From an uncultured Ruminococcus sp. (lineage in GTDB: Bacteria > Bacillota > Clostridia > Oscillospirales > Acutalibacteraceae), in contig CADCOE010000035.1 in the NCBI GenBank assembly GCA_902802985.1, forward strand, positions 1 through 45,031: a stretch of DNA of 45,031 bases, written 5' to 3'. The stretch's first letter is position 1, and each line of letters opens with the position of its first letter. The translations under genes and the position numbers were made by a program. The notes beneath the pieces were generated by a model. That model had not been told where the DNA came from. It was given only the letters and a program-made list of their open reading frames with translations, and searched no databases. Positions 27,195-36,282 of the stretch are shown piece after piece.

Positions 27195-28541
27195 TTAGCC
27201 GCCGCTTTTCTTGAAATCCGTCATAAAATCGGTCGTATATTCGCCCGAAACAAAGGACGGGTCAGATAATATTTCAATATGAAGATCTCTGTTATGTTTA
27301 ATGCCATTGATGGTCAGCTCACTGAGTGCCATTTTCATTTTTCGGATTGCCAGCTCTCTGGAACGTGCCTGTACGATCAGTTTACCGATCATCGAGTCAT
27401 AATACGGCGGAATGGCGTAATCCTGATAAATCGCCGTATCAAATCGCACAGCAGGACCTCCGGGTACGTGAATAAACTCAATTTTACCGCAGCTGGGACA
27501 AAAATGATTGTCGGGATCTTCGGCATTGATACGGCATTCTATTGCGTTGCCATGCATAAACACTCTGTCTTGCGTAATCGTTAACTTGGCTCCCGAAGCA
27601 ATTCTGATCTGCCACTGTACAATATCCAAGCCGGTGACCATTTCCGTTACGGCGTGCTCTACCTGAAGCCGGGTATTCATTTCCATAAAGTAGAAGTTTT
27701 TATCTTTGTCGAGCAAAAATTCCACCGTACCGGCATTTTCGTAATTAACGGCTCTGGCGGCCTTAACGGCAGCCTCCATCATCTTTTTCCGTATATCGGA
27801 AGAGATAGCAGGCGAAGGACTTTCCTCAATGAGCTTTTGATTTTTACGCTGCACGGAGCACTCACGCTCTCCCAGACATACGACATTGCCGTATTTATCG
27901 CTAAGCAGCTGCATTTCAACATGTTTCACCGGATGGAGAAAACGTTCCATATATACCGCACCATCGCCAAAAGCACTCTGTGCTTCTGCCTTAGCGGAAA
28001 GAAAAGCATTATCAAAATCTTCTATTCTGTCAACACGCCGGATACCTCTGCCGCCGCCGCCAGAACGTGCCTTAACCAGCAGCGGAAAACCGATTTCAAC
28101 TGCCTTAGCACGAGCCTCATCAACATCATCAATAATATCACTGCCGGGTGTCACCGGAACACCTGCAGCTCTCATTGTTTTTCTTGCTTCGTCTTTATCG
28201 CCCAAACGCTCGATCATACGGGAGGTAGGACCGATAAATTCGATATTGCACTGCTCACAAAGGGAAACAAACTTTGCATTTTCCGAGAGCAGTCCATAAC
28301 CGGGGTGGATCGCCTGTGCTCCTGAAACAACAGCAACCTCCAAGATCGCTGCCATATTGAGGTAACTGTCGGCAACCTGCGGACCTCCGATACAATAGCT
28401 TTCGTCAGCCATACTGACGTGAAGTGCATTTTTGTCTGCCTGTGAATATACCGCAACGGTAGAAATTCCCATTTCACGGCAGGCACGGATAATTCTTACG
28501 GCGATTTCGCCTCTGTTTGCAATCAGTATTTTTGAAAACAA
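27195..28541 (-). CDS. accC: Biotin carboxylase subunit of acetyl-CoA carboxylase
   Basis: A 448-residue ATP-grasp biotin carboxylase. It starts with TTG at 28541 (AGGGTG upstream, overlapping the end of fabZ), giving MFSKILIANRGEIAVRIIRA. Other motifs are the Gly-rich ATP loop KARSGGGGRGIRRV, GERECSVQRKNQKLIEE, the metal/ATP residues in FYFMEMNTRLQVEHAVTEMV, and ECRINAEDP. It carboxylates the biotin on AccB using ATP and bicarbonate. It is 3 bp from fabZ. Confidence 0.96.
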   Translation of the reverse strand: MFSKILIANRGEIAVRIIRACREMGISTVAVYSQADKNALHVSMADESYCIGGPQVADSYLNMAAILEVAVVSGAQAIHPGYGLLSENAKFVSLCEQCNIEFIGPTSRMIERLGDKDEARKTMRAAGVPVTPGSDIIDDVDEARAKAVEIGFPLLVKARSGGGGRGIRRVDRIEDFDNAFLSAKAEAQSAFGDGAVYMERFLHPVKHVEMQLLSDKYGNVVCLGERECSVQRKNQKLIEESPSPAISSDIRKKMMEAAVKAARAVNYENAGTVEFLLDKDKNFYFMEMNTRLQVEHAVTEMVTGLDIVQWQIRIASGAKLTITQDRVFMHGNAIECRINAEDPDNHFCPSCGKIEFIHVPGGPAVRFDTAIYQDYAIPPYYDSMIGKLIVQARSRELAIRKMKMALSELTINGIKHNRDLHIEILSDPSFVSGEYTTDFMTDFKKSGG

Positions 28542-28544
28542 CGG

Positions 28545-28967
28545 TTACACCCTTTCGATCAGGGCAAACGAAAACTCTGCCGATACACAAAGCTCACCGT
28601 TCACATAGCCCTTACCTTTAATAAAATAGAACATATCACGACGGCTGCTTGTCAGTTCACACTTAATATCAAGTGTATCTCCGGGAAGAACCTTTTTTCT
28701 GAACTTTGCCTTGTCAATTCCCGTAAAATACGGTGTGCTGACTGCCGATTTTTCCGCTATGATCACAGAGCTTGCCTGTGCCATCATTTCGCAGAGGATA
28801 ACGCCCGGCACAACAGGGTTTCTGGGGAAATGCCCATCGAGAAACCATTCGTCACCCTTTATGTATTTCTTGCCCTCACAGGTATTTTCGCTTGTTTTGG
28901 TTGCTTCATCAATCAAAAGCATTGAATTTCTATGAGGTATCACATTCTCCAACTCTTGCTTGTTCAT
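28545..28967 (-). CDS. fabZ: 3-hydroxyacyl-ACP dehydratase FabZ
   Basis: A 140-residue hotdog dehydratase from ATG 28967 (AAAGGTG upstream; in-frame start at 28994 is less likely). The catalytic His is in DGHFPRNPVVPGVI and the Glu in LCEMMAQ. It dehydrates 3-hydroxyacyl-ACP in chain elongation. It lies between accB and accC, the usual clostridial order. Confidence 0.95.
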   Translation of the reverse strand: MNKQELENVIPHRNSMLLIDEATKTSENTCEGKKYIKGDEWFLDGHFPRNPVVPGVILCEMMAQASSVIIAEKSAVSTPYFTGIDKAKFRKKVLPGDTLDIKCELTSSRRDMFYFIKGKGYVNGELCVSAEFSFALIERV

Positions 28968-29036
28968 TTCAATTTCACCTTTATTCGCTGACATTATTTT
29001 GTATGTTTGATGTCATCTGTCTATGGGATGTTCGGC

Positions 29037-29516
29037 TTATTTTATCATAAAGAGGTTCTGACCATACTCAACAACTTGTCCGTTTTCGACACAAATTTTG
29101 GTAATCTGTCCATCTTTTTCGGCGGTAACTTCGTTCATCAGCTTCATCGCTTCGATCAAACAGAGAACATCGCCTTTCTTCACTGTCGTACCAACAGAAA
29201 CATAGGGATCTTTATCCGGCGAAGGTGCTGCATAAAAAACGCCCACCATCGGCGATGTAACAGGAGCAGAACCATCGTCGGTCTGTACTGTTTCTTCGTG
29301 CTGAATAAACGGAGATATTGTTTGTCTGGCATCGGCCGGCTGAACCACTGTTTCAGCAGTGGTTGTCACAGCGGCGTTCGGAGCAGCTACGACTACCTGT
29401 TCGTTTTTCTGAGTGATTGTCAGCTGTTCTCCGTCAGCGGATTTTATATTGAGCTTGGTTGCCTTTGATTTGTCAAAAGCCCCAAGAATTTCTTTGATCT
29501 CATCAACACTGTACAT
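29037..29516 (-). CDS. accB: Biotin carboxyl carrier protein AccB
   Basis: A 159-residue BCCP. It has an N-terminal helical part, a Thr/Ala/Val/Gln-rich flexible linker (about 40-80) and a C-terminal biotinyl domain with the acceptor lysine in EAMKLMNEV (about residue 123), preceded by SPMVGVFYAAPSPDKDPYV. It carries carboxybiotin from AccC to AccA/AccD. The ATG at 29516 has GGTGGG upstream. Confidence 0.96.
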   Translation of the reverse strand: MYSVDEIKEILGAFDKSKATKLNIKSADGEQLTITQKNEQVVVAAPNAAVTTTAETVVQPADARQTISPFIQHEETVQTDDGSAPVTSPMVGVFYAAPSPDKDPYVSVGTTVKKGDVLCLIEAMKLMNEVTAEKDGQITKICVENGQVVEYGQNLFMIK

Positions 29517-29593
29517 TGTGCCTTTCCCACCTTGTTATCATATTTATTGCGGCTTTTCCGAACCGCTAAGCATTTCATTGGCTTATTGGCTCA

Positions 29594-30817
29594 TCAGCTG
29601 TATTTTTTCAACGCAATGCAGGCGTTGTGACCGCCAAAGCCAAACGTTGTCGAAAGTGCCATTGTCAGCGGTGCTTCTACCGCCTGATTAGGAGTATAGT
29701 TCAGATCACATTCAGGGTCAGGTTCCTTGTAACCGATCGTTGGCGGTACAATACCGTCATACAATGCCAATGTAGCTGCGATCGCTTCTACCGCACCTGT
29801 TGCACCGAGCATATGTCCTGTCATCGATTTGGTTGAACTGATATGTGCCCGATAAGCATCTTCTCCCAGTGCTGTTTTAAATGCTTTTGTTTCGCCTGAA
29901 TCATTCATCGGCGTACTGGTACCGTGTGCGTTGATATATAATTCTTCGCTGCTCTTGTATTCTGCTTCTTCCAGTGCCAGTTTGATACAGTTGGCTGCCC
30001 CCATTCCTTCCGGATCAGGAGCAGTGACGTGGTGTGCATCACAGGTATTGCCATAGCCGCAAATCTCGGCATAAATTTTGGCACCTCTTGCTTTAGCGTG
30101 TTCATATTCTTCAAGAATGAGGATACCGGCACCCTCACCCATCACGAAGCCACTTCTGCGTTTATCAAACGGAATGGATGCCTGTGTCGGATCATCGCTC
30201 ATAGTCAATGCTTTACAGCTGGTAAAGCCCTTGATAGCAAGAGGGGAAATAGCTGCCTCAGCACCGCCTGCAATAATAGCATCGGCATATCCATTCTTGA
30301 TAGCGTGAAATGCCTCGCCCACTGCGTGCGTCGAAGTGGCACACGCCGTTACCACCGGCAGACACGGTCCTTTGGCGTCATATTTAATGGCAATATTACC
30401 CGCAGCGATATTGCCTATCATCATCGGAATAAAGAACGGTGAAATATTTTTATCATTAAACATATTGCAGCACTGGTCATAGAAGGTCTGAATGCCGCCC
30501 ACACCGGAACCCACATAAACACCGAGGCGTTCCGACTCTAATGTATCTTTAATCCCGCTGTCGTCCATTGCCTGTGCCGCTGCTGCAAGAGCATACTGAC
30601 AGAAAAGGTCAAGCTTCCGGCATTCTCTTTTTTCGATGTACTGTGTCGGGTCAAAATTTTTAACCTCAGCGGCAACTTTTGCTTTTGTGATCTGAGGATC
30701 AAAACTTTTGATAATATCAATACCGCACACACCGTTTTTCATCGAGGTCCAAGTATCTTTTACATTATTGCCCACAGGTGTCACCGCACCAAGACCAGTT
30801 ATTACTACTCTTCTCAT
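29594..30817 (-). CDS. fabF: Beta-ketoacyl-ACP synthase II
   Basis: A 407-residue KAS II. The thiolase-fold catalytic triad is visible: Cys in TACATSTHAVGEA, His in INAHGTSTPMND, and Lys/His in SSTKSMTGHMLGATGA. It condenses malonyl-ACP with growing acyl-ACP. It follows fabG and precedes accB. AAAGGA is about 12 nt before ATG 30817. Confidence 0.96.
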   Translation of the reverse strand: MRRVVITGLGAVTPVGNNVKDTWTSMKNGVCGIDIIKSFDPQITKAKVAAEVKNFDPTQYIEKRECRKLDLFCQYALAAAAQAMDDSGIKDTLESERLGVYVGSGVGGIQTFYDQCCNMFNDKNISPFFIPMMIGNIAAGNIAIKYDAKGPCLPVVTACATSTHAVGEAFHAIKNGYADAIIAGGAEAAISPLAIKGFTSCKALTMSDDPTQASIPFDKRRSGFVMGEGAGILILEEYEHAKARGAKIYAEICGYGNTCDAHHVTAPDPEGMGAANCIKLALEEAEYKSSEELYINAHGTSTPMNDSGETKAFKTALGEDAYRAHISSTKSMTGHMLGATGAVEAIAATLALYDGIVPPTIGYKEPDPECDLNYTPNQAVEAPLTMALSTTFGFGGHNACIALKKYS

Positions 30818-30849
30818 TTTAGGGTAATTCCTTTCTTGTTAGAATAAAA

Positions 30850-31596
30850 TCAAATTGCCATACCGCCGTCCACTTTGATAACTTCTCCTGTAATGTAAGA
30901 TGCTTCATCTGACGCAAGAAATGCCACTGCATTAGCTATATCCTCGCCTTGACCGGCACGCTTCATCGGAATAGCTGCCAAAGCGGCTTCTTTGGCTTTT
31001 TCAGGCATAGAGCCTGTCATATCGGTTTCTATGAAGCCCGGTGCCACTGCATTGACCGTCACCTTTCTTGCCGCAAGTTCCTTGGCAACAGATTTGGTCA
31101 GTCCGATCAAACCTGCCTTAGCACTGGCATAATTGGCCTGACCGGCATTACCATTGATACCAACGACAGAAGAAATATTAATAATTCTGCCGTATCTTTT
31201 TTTCATAAAATGCTGGTATGTACTTTTGATCATATGAAAAGCACCCTTGAGGTTAACGCTGATCACTTTGTCAAAGTCTTCTTCTTTCATCGAAAGCACC
31301 AGACCATCCTTAACAATACCTGCATTGTTCACCAGAATATCAATGCCGCCAAATTCAGCGATCACTTCTTTGACAAGCGTCTGTGCATTGTTGAAGTCCG
31401 AAACATCACACGAATACGCTTTACTCTTCACACCAAGTGCTTCGATTTCGGCAACGGTTTCATCAGCCTTTTCCTTATTTCCTGCATAGATAACGGCAAC
31501 ATTGGCACCAAGTGATGCCAGCTTCAAGGCGATTGCCTTACCGATACCTCTTGACGAACCTGTTACTACTGCGTTTTTTCCGCTTAAATCCATCAT
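30850..31596 (-). CDS. fabG: 3-oxoacyl-ACP reductase FabG
   Basis: A 248-residue short-chain dehydrogenase. The NADPH loop is VTGSSRGIGKAIALKLA, followed by VNNAGIV and the catalytic Ser and Tyr-x3-Lys (ISSVVGINGNAGQANYASAKAG), then VNAVAPGFIETDM. It reduces 3-ketoacyl-ACP. Either of the two tandem ATGs (31596, 31593) could be used; the ribosome site is weak, so coupling with fabD (21 bp away) is likely. Confidence 0.95.
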   Translation of the reverse strand: MMDLSGKNAVVTGSSRGIGKAIALKLASLGANVAVIYAGNKEKADETVAEIEALGVKSKAYSCDVSDFNNAQTLVKEVIAEFGGIDILVNNAGIVKDGLVLSMKEEDFDKVISVNLKGAFHMIKSTYQHFMKKRYGRIINISSVVGINGNAGQANYASAKAGLIGLTKSVAKELAARKVTVNAVAPGFIETDMTGSMPEKAKEAALAAIPMKRAGQGEDIANAVAFLASDEASYITGEVIKVDGGMAI

Positions 31597-31617
31597 TTCG
31601 GTTCTTTGCCCATGCTC

Positions 31618-32517
31618 TTAATTGAGAGCATCAAGCCCCTCCTTGTTTTCTATATTTACAGCGTTTACATCTGCATTAATTTTCTTGATAAGACCTGTCA
31701 GTGTCTTTCCGACACCGACTTCAATAAACCGGTCTGCTCCTTCGGCAATCATATTTTCTACGGTAGTCTGCCATTTGACGGGGTTCTGTACCTGAGCGGC
31801 GATCAATGCTTTAAAATTGCCCTCATACGGTTGTGCCGTATAATTGGCATAAACAGGAACATCAGGTTCTTTGACTGATATATTTTCCAGATAAGCCGCC
31901 AACTCCTCTGCGGCACTGCTCATAAATGGGGAATGAAATGCACCGCTTACTGCCAGCTTCACTGCTTTTCCCTTTTCGGACTTCACCTTATCACAGAGAG
32001 CGTCAATTTCATTCTCCGCAGCTGCCACCACCGTCTGTGCCGGACTATTGTAGTTCACAGGATAAGCTTTGGCAAAATCCGAACAAATTTCTTCCACTTT
32101 GCCGGGAGTCAATTTAAGAACAGCTGCCATAGCACCTTTATTTTCACGTGCAGCCTTGTCCATATATTCTGCCCTCTTACACACCAGCTTAAACGCTTCC
32201 TCATATGAAATCATTCCTGCAAAAGCGATGGCTGCAATTTCACCGAGCGAAAAGCCTGCCACAAAATCCGGTTTCACTCCCTTTTCTGCCACCGCTGCCG
32301 CTGCTGCGAGATCACACACAAATACACAGGGCTGTGTATTAATGGTCACTGCCAATTCTTCTTTGGTACCTTCAAAACACTGTTGAATAGTACCGGGACG
32401 AATTTTTTCTGCCATATCAAAAACTGCCTTAGCCGCAGCCGAGTTTTCATAAAGTTCCTTTCCCATACCGGGATACTGTGCTCCTTGTCCCGAGAACACA
32501 AACGCTGTTTTTCCCAT
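31618..32517 (-). CDS. fabD: Malonyl-CoA:ACP transacylase
   Basis: A 299-residue FabD from ATG 32517, with AGAGGAA upstream. It has FVFSGQGAQYPGMGKELY at the start, the nucleophile in VAGFSLGEIAA, the second catalytic His in SGAFHSPFM, and EVGVGKTLTGLIKK near the end. It loads malonate onto ACP. About 105 bp separate it from fabH. In related genomes acpP and fabK often lie at that position, but this gap is too short for either. Confidence 0.95.
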   Translation of the reverse strand: MGKTAFVFSGQGAQYPGMGKELYENSAAAKAVFDMAEKIRPGTIQQCFEGTKEELAVTINTQPCVFVCDLAAAAAVAEKGVKPDFVAGFSLGEIAAIAFAGMISYEEAFKLVCKRAEYMDKAARENKGAMAAVLKLTPGKVEEICSDFAKAYPVNYNSPAQTVVAAAENEIDALCDKVKSEKGKAVKLAVSGAFHSPFMSSAAEELAAYLENISVKEPDVPVYANYTAQPYEGNFKALIAAQVQNPVKWQTTVENMIAEGADRFIEVGVGKTLTGLIKKINADVNAVNIENKEGLDALN

Positions 32518-32622
32518 AATTATTTCCTCTCTCATTACTTGATCACGAAGCGAAGATCACTGTCGATTTTTCTTCCGAAGCTTAATCCAACAGTGTACCG
32601 CAGCATCTCCCGAAATTCCTTA

Positions 32623-33585
32623 TCAGTCTTTGTTCCAACGAATAACACAGCTGCCTGTGGTCAATCCTGCCCCAAAGGCACACATAGCGATAATATCGCC
32701 TTTTTTAAGAATACCGGCACGGTTGGCTTCATCCAATGCCAGCGGTACGCTTCCGGAGGAGGTATTACCGTAGTGTTTAACATTGCAGAAAAATTTTTCT
32801 CTGTCAACAGCAAGATTTTTTGCTGCTGCATTAATAATTCTGATATTAGCCTGATGCGGAATAACACAATCCACATCACTCAGTTCCAGACCTGCATCTG
32901 CTACTGATTTTTTAATACCGTTGGTCATTGCATTCACGGCAAATTTATAAACTTCATTTCCTGCCATATGAAGCACAGCACGTTTTTCCTCGTGCTGATA
33001 AAACGGCGATGAGTTGGTACCGTGAGGTATAACAAGTACTTCATCATTTCCGACAGCCGTCAGATTAATAGCAAGAAGGTCATCTCCCTCTCCAAGGACT
33101 GCTGCTGCACCGCCGTCACCAAACAACACACACGTAGAGCGATCTGTCCAGTCAATAATATTGGAAAGATTATCCATAGATACAATCAATACGTGCTTTA
33201 CTTTTTGGCGTACAAAATAACCATCCGCAACATCCAACGCATAAATAAAACCTGAGCAGGCAGCATTCACGTCAAAAGCGGGGCACGTTGCTCCGATTTC
33301 CTTCTGTATAACGCAAGCCTGTGACGGTGTAATGTTTTCTCCACGCATTGTTGAGCAGATGATCAAATCCAGTTGAGAAGCCTCCACTCCTGCATTTTCC
33401 ATTGCAGCCTTTGCTGCTTTAACGGTCAGCTCGGTAATGGTTTCATTTTTACAAATATGTCTTTCTTCGATACCTGTTCTGGTACGGATCCATTCATCAT
33501 TTGTTTCAACCATCGTTGAAAGCTCATCGTTTGTCATTACGTACTCAGGTACTGCCTTACCTGTTCCCAAAATAGTAAAGCTCAT
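32623..33585 (-). CDS. fabH: Beta-ketoacyl-ACP synthase III
   Basis: A 320-residue KAS III, the first gene of the fatty acid operon. Catalytic Cys is in VNAACSGFIYAL, His in VIPHQANIRI and Asn in HYGNTSSGS. It starts elongation by condensing an acyl-CoA with malonyl-ACP. GGAGG lies 8 nt before ATG 33585, and the consensus promoter is at 33680-33708. Confidence 0.96.
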   Translation of the reverse strand: MSFTILGTGKAVPEYVMTNDELSTMVETNDEWIRTRTGIEERHICKNETITELTVKAAKAAMENAGVEASQLDLIICSTMRGENITPSQACVIQKEIGATCPAFDVNAACSGFIYALDVADGYFVRQKVKHVLIVSMDNLSNIIDWTDRSTCVLFGDGGAAAVLGEGDDLLAINLTAVGNDEVLVIPHGTNSSPFYQHEEKRAVLHMAGNEVYKFAVNAMTNGIKKSVADAGLELSDVDCVIPHQANIRIINAAAKNLAVDREKFFCNVKHYGNTSSGSVPLALDEANRAGILKKGDIIAMCAFGAGLTTGSCVIRWNKD

Positions 33586-33621
33586 TGATTAATCCTCCAA
33601 TTTCTTACTTTGAAATCACAC

Positions 33622-33637
33622 TTTATATGAATATAAA
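33622..33637. promoter_or_regulatory. Palindrome in the fabH leader, candidate operator
   Basis: A perfect A/T-rich palindrome: TTTATAT, two bases, ATATAAA. It lies between the predicted transcription start and the fabH ribosome site. It does not match the FapR or FabT operators that I remember. With A/T-rich sequence a chance palindrome is possible. Confidence 0.35.
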
Positions 33638-33679
33638 ATTAAAATCTCCTCATACAACCCCGATTTTATATATCACTTA

Positions 33680-33708
33680 ATTTTATAACAAATACTACCA
33701 TCTGTCAA
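33680..33708 (-). promoter_or_regulatory. Sigma-A promoter of the fatty acid operon
   Basis: On the minus strand: -35 TTGACA (33708-33703), 17-bp spacer, -10 TAAAAT (33685-33680). The leader before fabH is about 88 nt. Confidence 0.75.
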
Positions 33709-33763
33709 GTAGCGGAGTTAAATACGAATAACTTCCGTTTCAGCAGACACAGACAGTATCGGA

Positions 33764-34240
33764 TTATGGTATCTGAATTTTAGTAATATTTCCCTTTTCA
33801 TTGGTCGTGATCACTGCTGTTTGCCCGGGAGTATTGAGAATAAACTCATATTTTTTATCCGAAGAAGATTTTAATGTAATGTTTTGTGTTCCGATATTCT
33901 TCCCCAGAAGATCGAACGTTTGAATAGTTTTCATCAATACAGACTGATCGGGCAAAATCGATTGATCCGTTCGACAAATCAAGCCTCCCAATGACAAAGC
34001 ATAGGTTCCGTCCGAACGTCTGAGAGTCAGTCCCTGAATATTTTCCGGAGTATTCATACTGACACTTGCGGTTGCCGGACTGACGTAGTTCATATGACAA
34101 TCGTAGTTTTTTCCGCCATAAACAACAGAAATATTACGATCTGCCGCTGTAACAATATCGGGTGCCTTCGGCTGATGTTCACACGCCGAAAATATCAGTA
34201 TTGCCGCTGCGATACCTATTATCAGAAGAAATTTTTTCAA
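33764..34240 (-). CDS. Small lipoprotein of unknown function
   Basis: A 158-residue protein starting with TTG 34240 (GGTGA upstream). It has a signal peptide and the lipobox LIFSAC (Cys at about residue 20). The mature part alternates strand-like segments (ISVVYGGKNYDCHM, TASVSMNTPENIQGLTLRR, ALSLGGLI, NITLKSSSDKKYEFILN, TAVITTNEKGNITKIQ), an arrangement seen in LolA-like folds, but I cannot assign a family. It follows the NAD(P)HX repair gene by 69 bp and is probably in its transcript. Confidence 0.75.
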   Translation of the reverse strand: MKKFLLIIGIAAAILIFSACEHQPKAPDIVTAADRNISVVYGGKNYDCHMNYVSPATASVSMNTPENIQGLTLRRSDGTYALSLGGLICRTDQSILPDQSVLMKTIQTFDLLGKNIGTQNITLKSSSDKKYEFILNTPGQTAVITTNEKGNITKIQIP

Positions 34241-34309
34241 CCAATCACCGTCCCCAATTCAATTTACGGCATATTCTCTCCATCTCGGAGCCATATGTTA
34301 TCCCCTCTC

Positions 34310-35842
34310 TCAGTCGTTAGAAAACAGAAATTTCAATTCATCGACCATATCACCGGGAAGCATAGCACGTGCAGAATATTTTGCTGCACATTGATCCCCT
34401 GCCAGGCCGTGATAAAATACCGAAAAGATAGCTGCTTTTTCTGTACTCATACCTTGTGCCAAAAACGATGCCATCATTCCTGCCAATACATCACCGCTGC
34501 CGCCCCGTGCCATACCGTTATTGCCTGTACGGTTCACATATACACTGCCTTCCGGAGTAGCAATAAGCGTATTGGCACCTTTCAGTACCAATGTAACACG
34601 ATATTCCTGTGCAAATTCTTTGGCAATTTTGTATCTTGCCTGCTGCACCGCCGTAGTACTGCTTTGGATAAGCCGTGCCATTTCTCCGGGGTGGGGCGTC
34701 AGAATAAGAGGACCGGATGCATGCCGTAATATATCTATATTCGTACTCACGGCGTTTATTCCATCCGCATCTATGACCATTGGTTTCATACAGCTTTCAA
34801 CAAGTGTTGAAACCAACCTTGTTGCATTATCGCCTGTTCCCAGTCCGCAGCCGACCAGTACAGCTCCTGCTTTTTCGATCATCTCATATACCAATCTGTT
34901 GCTGTCGTTAACGTCGATTTGCCCATCAGATGTTTCATTCATCGGTATAAATACCGCCTCTGTCAGTTTGCCGGCAACAATGGGATAAATCGACTTCGGC
35001 ACTGCCTGTTTCAGCAGTCCTACGCCTGTTCTGAGTGCAGCATTGCCTGACAACACCGCTGCTCCTGCCATTCCGTAGCTGCCGCATACGGATAACAAGG
35101 TTCCGTTAGTTCCTTTGTGGGCAGATATTCTTCTTTTCGGCATTGTATTTTCCGCTATATATTCATCTGTTGTTTTCATTGCATAGCGACAGCTTTTATA
35201 AATATATTTTGGAATACCGACAGAAACAATGCGTATTTCTCCGCAGTAATCCATTGACGGGTACAACACGTGCAGAGGTTTCATTGCTGTAAAAGTAATG
35301 GTCATATCGGCGTGAAAACAACCATTGACAATCTCTCCCGTATCACACACAATGCCGCTTGGCAGATCTACTGCAATCCGATAGGCACTTTTATTGTCAT
35401 TACACAGCTGTACCAGTTCATACACCAATGGATCAAGAGCATCTCTAAATCCAATACCGTATACAGCATCAATAATCATCTCACTTTCGGCGATCACTCC
35501 CGCACAGTCTATTTGTTGTGAATAAAATGACAATACACTGACTTTGTTGGGCAGAAGATTAAAATTCATTTTAGCAAGCTCACTTTTGGCATCCCCTGCC
35601 AAAATAACGGTAACATTACAGTTCATCACCGAAAGTAATCTTGCAGCTACAAATCCGTCACCGCCATTATTTCCTGTTCCACAGATCACACAAATTTTTT
35701 TCAATTTTTTCTTATACATTATCTCAGCTGCAATCTCTGCCACTTTTGTGCCTGCCTGTTCCATCAGTGCGGACATTTTTTTGCCCTGCGATACGGCACG
35801 TTCTTCCATTTCTCTGATTTCATTGCTTTCTATCACAAGCAT
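34310..35842 (-). CDS. nnr: Bifunctional NAD(P)HX epimerase/dehydratase
   Basis: A 510-residue fusion from ATG 35842: GGAGGT is 9 nt before it, while the ATG at 35851 touches the ribosome site. The N-terminal YjeF_N domain (1 to about 210) is the epimerase, with ICGTGNNGGDGFVAARLL and VDLPSGI. The C-terminal YjeF_C kinase-like domain (about 230-505) is the ADP-dependent dehydratase, with LTPHPGEMARL and MARGGSGDVLAGM. Together they repair hydrated NADH and NADPH. It has an unusually long leader (about 340 nt) from a strong promoter at 36188. Confidence 0.95.
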   Translation of the reverse strand: MLVIESNEIREMEERAVSQGKKMSALMEQAGTKVAEIAAEIMYKKKLKKICVICGTGNNGGDGFVAARLLSVMNCNVTVILAGDAKSELAKMNFNLLPNKVSVLSFYSQQIDCAGVIAESEMIIDAVYGIGFRDALDPLVYELVQLCNDNKSAYRIAVDLPSGIVCDTGEIVNGCFHADMTITFTAMKPLHVLYPSMDYCGEIRIVSVGIPKYIYKSCRYAMKTTDEYIAENTMPKRRISAHKGTNGTLLSVCGSYGMAGAAVLSGNAALRTGVGLLKQAVPKSIYPIVAGKLTEAVFIPMNETSDGQIDVNDSNRLVYEMIEKAGAVLVGCGLGTGDNATRLVSTLVESCMKPMVIDADGINAVSTNIDILRHASGPLILTPHPGEMARLIQSSTTAVQQARYKIAKEFAQEYRVTLVLKGANTLIATPEGSVYVNRTGNNGMARGGSGDVLAGMMASFLAQGMSTEKAAIFSVFYHGLAGDQCAAKYSARAMLPGDMVDELKFLFSND

Positions 35843-36187
35843 TTTACTCATACCTCCGGCTGAATTTTGATATATTGTGACTTTACCCAAAGTTCTAAAA
35901 GGAAATTCTCCCCTTGACGCACACCTATACTTCCGGCGATGGACTGACTCTTTGATCAGCGAACAGCTGCTTCACACGTTCTTCCTCCCTTTTAATCATT
36001 TTTCAGCAAGTATATATAACACCTTTTCTTTATGGTTGTGTTAATGTTATTTTTTCATATGTCTGATCAGATATATGATCAAAATCAGTTACTGCTGTTG
36101 CCAATCTCTTGTCTGTTTTAGGATTTGTCACAACTTTTTAATAATATCACCAAAATATTTCTAATAAAGTCAATTTTTTGTATACTA
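35843..36187 (-). other. Long leader of the NAD(P)HX repair gene
   Basis: Between promoter (36188) and start codon (35842) lie about 340 nt without a normal gene. Contents: a 22-bp palindrome at 36056-36077 and a possible short ORF of 16-24 codons (35925 to 35975 or 35999) whose inner GTG start has a GGGAGG site. I cannot match it to a known riboswitch. Confidence 0.4.
36056..36077. promoter_or_regulatory. 22-bp palindrome in the nnr leader
   Basis: CATAT and ATATG arms enclose TCTGATCAGA; only the sixth base from each end fails to pair. It could be an operator for a dimeric repressor or, as RNA, a hairpin in the nnr leader. Confidence 0.45.
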
Positions 36188-36216
36188 ATTATATCACTGT
36201 CCTATCGATTTTTCAA
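36188..36216 (-). promoter_or_regulatory. Sigma-A promoter upstream of nnr
   Basis: On the minus strand: -35 TTGAAA (36216-36211), 17-bp spacer, -10 TATAAT (36193-36188). It lies just downstream of the terminator at 36239-36281. Confidence 0.7.
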
Positions 36217-36238
36217 CGATTTCCATTATATCCGGTAC

Positions 36239-36281
36239 AAAAAAAGCATTTACGGCATACTCATACCGCAAATGCTTTTTT
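36239..36281. terminator. Terminator of the DUF6106-like gene
   Basis: GCATTT and AAATGC arms with inner CGG/CCG pairs, flanked by seven A and six T, so it can act on both strands. It lies 2 bp after the second in-frame stop of the DUF6106-like reading frame (36283), but over 100 bp after the first stop. Confidence 0.88.
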
Positions 36282-36282
36282 C

